A DNA stretch of 43,972 nucleotides. It comes from an uncultured Ignavibacteria bacterium (GTDB lineage: Bacteria > Bacteroidota > Ignavibacteria > Tepidaquicellales > Tepidaquicellaceae). The notes beneath the pieces were generated by a model that did not search any database, was not told the origin of the DNA, and saw only the letters and a program-made list of their open reading frames with translations. Shown here one piece after another: positions 42,728 through 43,972 of this stretch (position 1 is its first letter; each line of letters opens with the position of its first letter). The stretch covers positions 1 to 43,972 of the forward strand of contig CALJIG010000115.1 in assembly GCA_937974175.1 (NCBI GenBank), in the 5' to 3' direction. The position numbers and the translations under genes are program-made.

Positions 42728-43909
42728 TTATCTGCTTTTGTTAATATAAATTCTCGGAATTCTTTGCGTTATGTTGCTTGTGATTTCGTAAGGAATTGTA
42801 CCGCTGTGTTTAGCAACTTCGTAAACGGGATACTCCGCACCGAATAAAATTACTTCATCGTTGATTTTCACCTCAGGCTTTGGTCCGATATCAATCATTA
42901 CCCAGTCCATACAAACGGTACCAACAATGTCATATTTTTTCTTTTTAATAATTACTTCACCTTTATTTGTAAGCGAGCGGGGATAACCGTCTCCGTATCC
43001 GACAGGTATTGAAGCAATATAAGTATCTTTATCCGTAAAATATCTTCTGCCGTAAGAAATACTTTTGCCTTTGGGGACTTTCTTAATAAATCTTACTTTC
43101 GATTTAAAATTCATTACAGGCTTTAAACCGGTTTTTATATCATAATATTCGTCATCGGGGTAGTAGCCGTACAAAGAAATACCCGGTCTTATAAAATTGA
43201 AAGTATCGTCGTTGTGATTAAACACTCCGCCGGTATTGGAAATGTGTTTGTATTTGAACTTATGAAGGTCTGCCTCTGCCTCGTGTAAAAAATTCTTGAA
43301 TGCGTTTACCTGCCTTACGGCAAATTTATGATGCGGAATTTCGCTTGTGGCAAAATGGGAATAAATACCGACAACATTTAAATTTTTTAATTTCAGAATT
43401 TCTGCAATCGCTTCGTATGCGCTTTCAATCGGGAAACCAACTCTGTTCATGCCGGAATCTACCTGAATCTGAACATTTAGCGTCTTATTGAACGACTTTG
43501 CAACAGAATTCAGTATTTTTGCATCATTTACATCAACTATTGTATAATGGAAATTCTCATTTGCAATTACTTCCAGATAGGTTTTTGCCGTAGGAAGCGT
43601 TCCCATGCAAAAAATTGTAGTATTTATCTTTTTTGTTTTTAAATAAGCGGAAAGTCGAAGAGATTCCGAATAGTCGGCTGTTCCGAGGAAATCCGTTCCG
43701 GCCAAAGCCAGTTCTTCGGCGCATCTTAGCATTCCGTGCCCGTAAGCATCAGCTTTTACTATAGAACAGATGAATTTATTGTTAATATTTCTTTTAGAAG
43801 AGCTTTTTGAAAATAGCTTTTTAACAATAAAGAAGTTATTTTTGAGAGCTTTTAAATCAATTTCCGCATACGAATCATTGATTAAAACCTGCATGCTTTT
43901 CTTACCCAT
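42728..43909 (-). CDS. alr: Alanine racemase
   Basis: PLP-dependent racemase that supplies D-alanine for peptidoglycan. 393 aa, usual length. The PLP-binding lysine is K52 in SIVKADAYGHG. The barrel continues with GMNRVGF and GIYSHFATSE. The C-terminal beta domain carries the catalytic Tyr in SISYGRRYFT and the substrate-contacting GTVCMDWVMIDIG. The ending TQRIPRIYINKSR is typical. The start could be the given ATG or the Met six residues in. It is the first gene of the alr, Glu-rich protein, manC run; 63 nt of upstream sequence remain in the window. Confidence 0.96.
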   Translation of the reverse strand: MGKKSMQVLINDSYAEIDLKALKNNFFIVKKLFSKSSSKRNINNKFICSIVKADAYGHGMLRCAEELALAGTDFLGTADYSESLRLSAYLKTKKINTTIFCMGTLPTAKTYLEVIANENFHYTIVDVNDAKILNSVAKSFNKTLNVQIQVDSGMNRVGFPIESAYEAIAEILKLKNLNVVGIYSHFATSEIPHHKFAVRQVNAFKNFLHEAEADLHKFKYKHISNTGGVFNHNDDTFNFIRPGISLYGYYPDDEYYDIKTGLKPVMNFKSKVRFIKKVPKGKSISYGRRYFTDKDTYIASIPVGYGDGYPRSLTNKGEVIIKKKKYDIVGTVCMDWVMIDIGPKPEVKINDEVILFGAEYPVYEVAKHSGTIPYEITSNITQRIPRIYINKSR

Positions 43910-43972
43910 ATGTTAGCAAACTTACTTAAAGTAAAAATTAAAAAGAATTGATTAATTTTTATATTTTGCTGA

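Noticed and set aside
43917..43924. TAAGTTTG on the minus strand just before alr, matching the Bacteroidota -7 promoter form TAnnTTTG
   Set aside because: No matching -33 element at the right distance, and the same short pattern arises by chance in AT-rich DNA (for example at 8614-8621).

Overview
The window is AT-rich, mostly protein-coding DNA from a bacterium of the Bacteroidota/Chlorobiota/Ignavibacteriota supergroup, most likely an Ignavibacteriota (Ignavibacteria) relative. This rests on seven secreted proteins that end in the type IX secretion (T9SS) type A sorting domain with the SQNYPNPFNP signature. It is supported by generally weak Shine-Dalgarno signals and a SusC-like TonB receptor with an N-terminal CarboxypepD_reg domain. 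No rRNA, tRNA, CRISPR array, transposase or phage gene was seen.

Layout. 64-2507: three plus-strand genes (helical protein of unknown function, GNAT acetyltransferase, membrane-anchored protein). 2536-8234: a PafA-type alkaline phosphatase, two paralogous single-helix micro-proteins, a TonB-dependent receptor and MsrB, all minus. 8281-8550: a tandem pair of about 133-bp palindromic repeats. 8630-14036: a TerB-like protein, a minus-strand operon (LVIVD-repeat T9SS cargo, SH3-type lipoprotein, SPFH/Band 7 protein, NfeD), a DUF2071 protein and a membrane protein. 14126-23220: two giant paralogous T9SS cargo proteins in tandem. 23221-25943: a structured leader, a frameshifted gene remnant and mnmG. 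25961-26002: two perfect copies of the ParB-binding site parS just upstream of mnmG, suggesting this region is close to the chromosome origin. 26153-28023: a TrmB-family regulator 8 nt ahead of a T9SS cargo gene, diverging from a beta-CASP RNase-like gene (28294-29661). 29722-33210: two T9SS cargo proteins with sialidase/Ycf48-like repeats, the second broken by an in-frame TGA. 33324-43909: nitrilase-family hydrolase, DUF4239 protein, two VOC proteins, uvrC, methylmalonyl-CoA epimerase, a T9SS cargo protein, a mannose-1-phosphate guanylyltransferase, a very Glu-rich protein of unknown function and alr.

How it fits together. Much of the window serves the cell envelope: exported cargo carrying a shared C-terminal sorting signal (the secretion machinery itself is not here), a TonB-dependent importer, a periplasmic phosphatase, an SPFH/NfeD membrane pair, and alr plus manC for peptidoglycan and GDP-mannose precursors. 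Housekeeping genes (mnmG, uvrC, msrB, methylmalonyl-CoA epimerase) lie between them. The points most worth a second look are the duplicated parS, the micro-protein pair, the two broken genes, the TrmB-cargo pairing and the long acidic linker protein between alr and manC.
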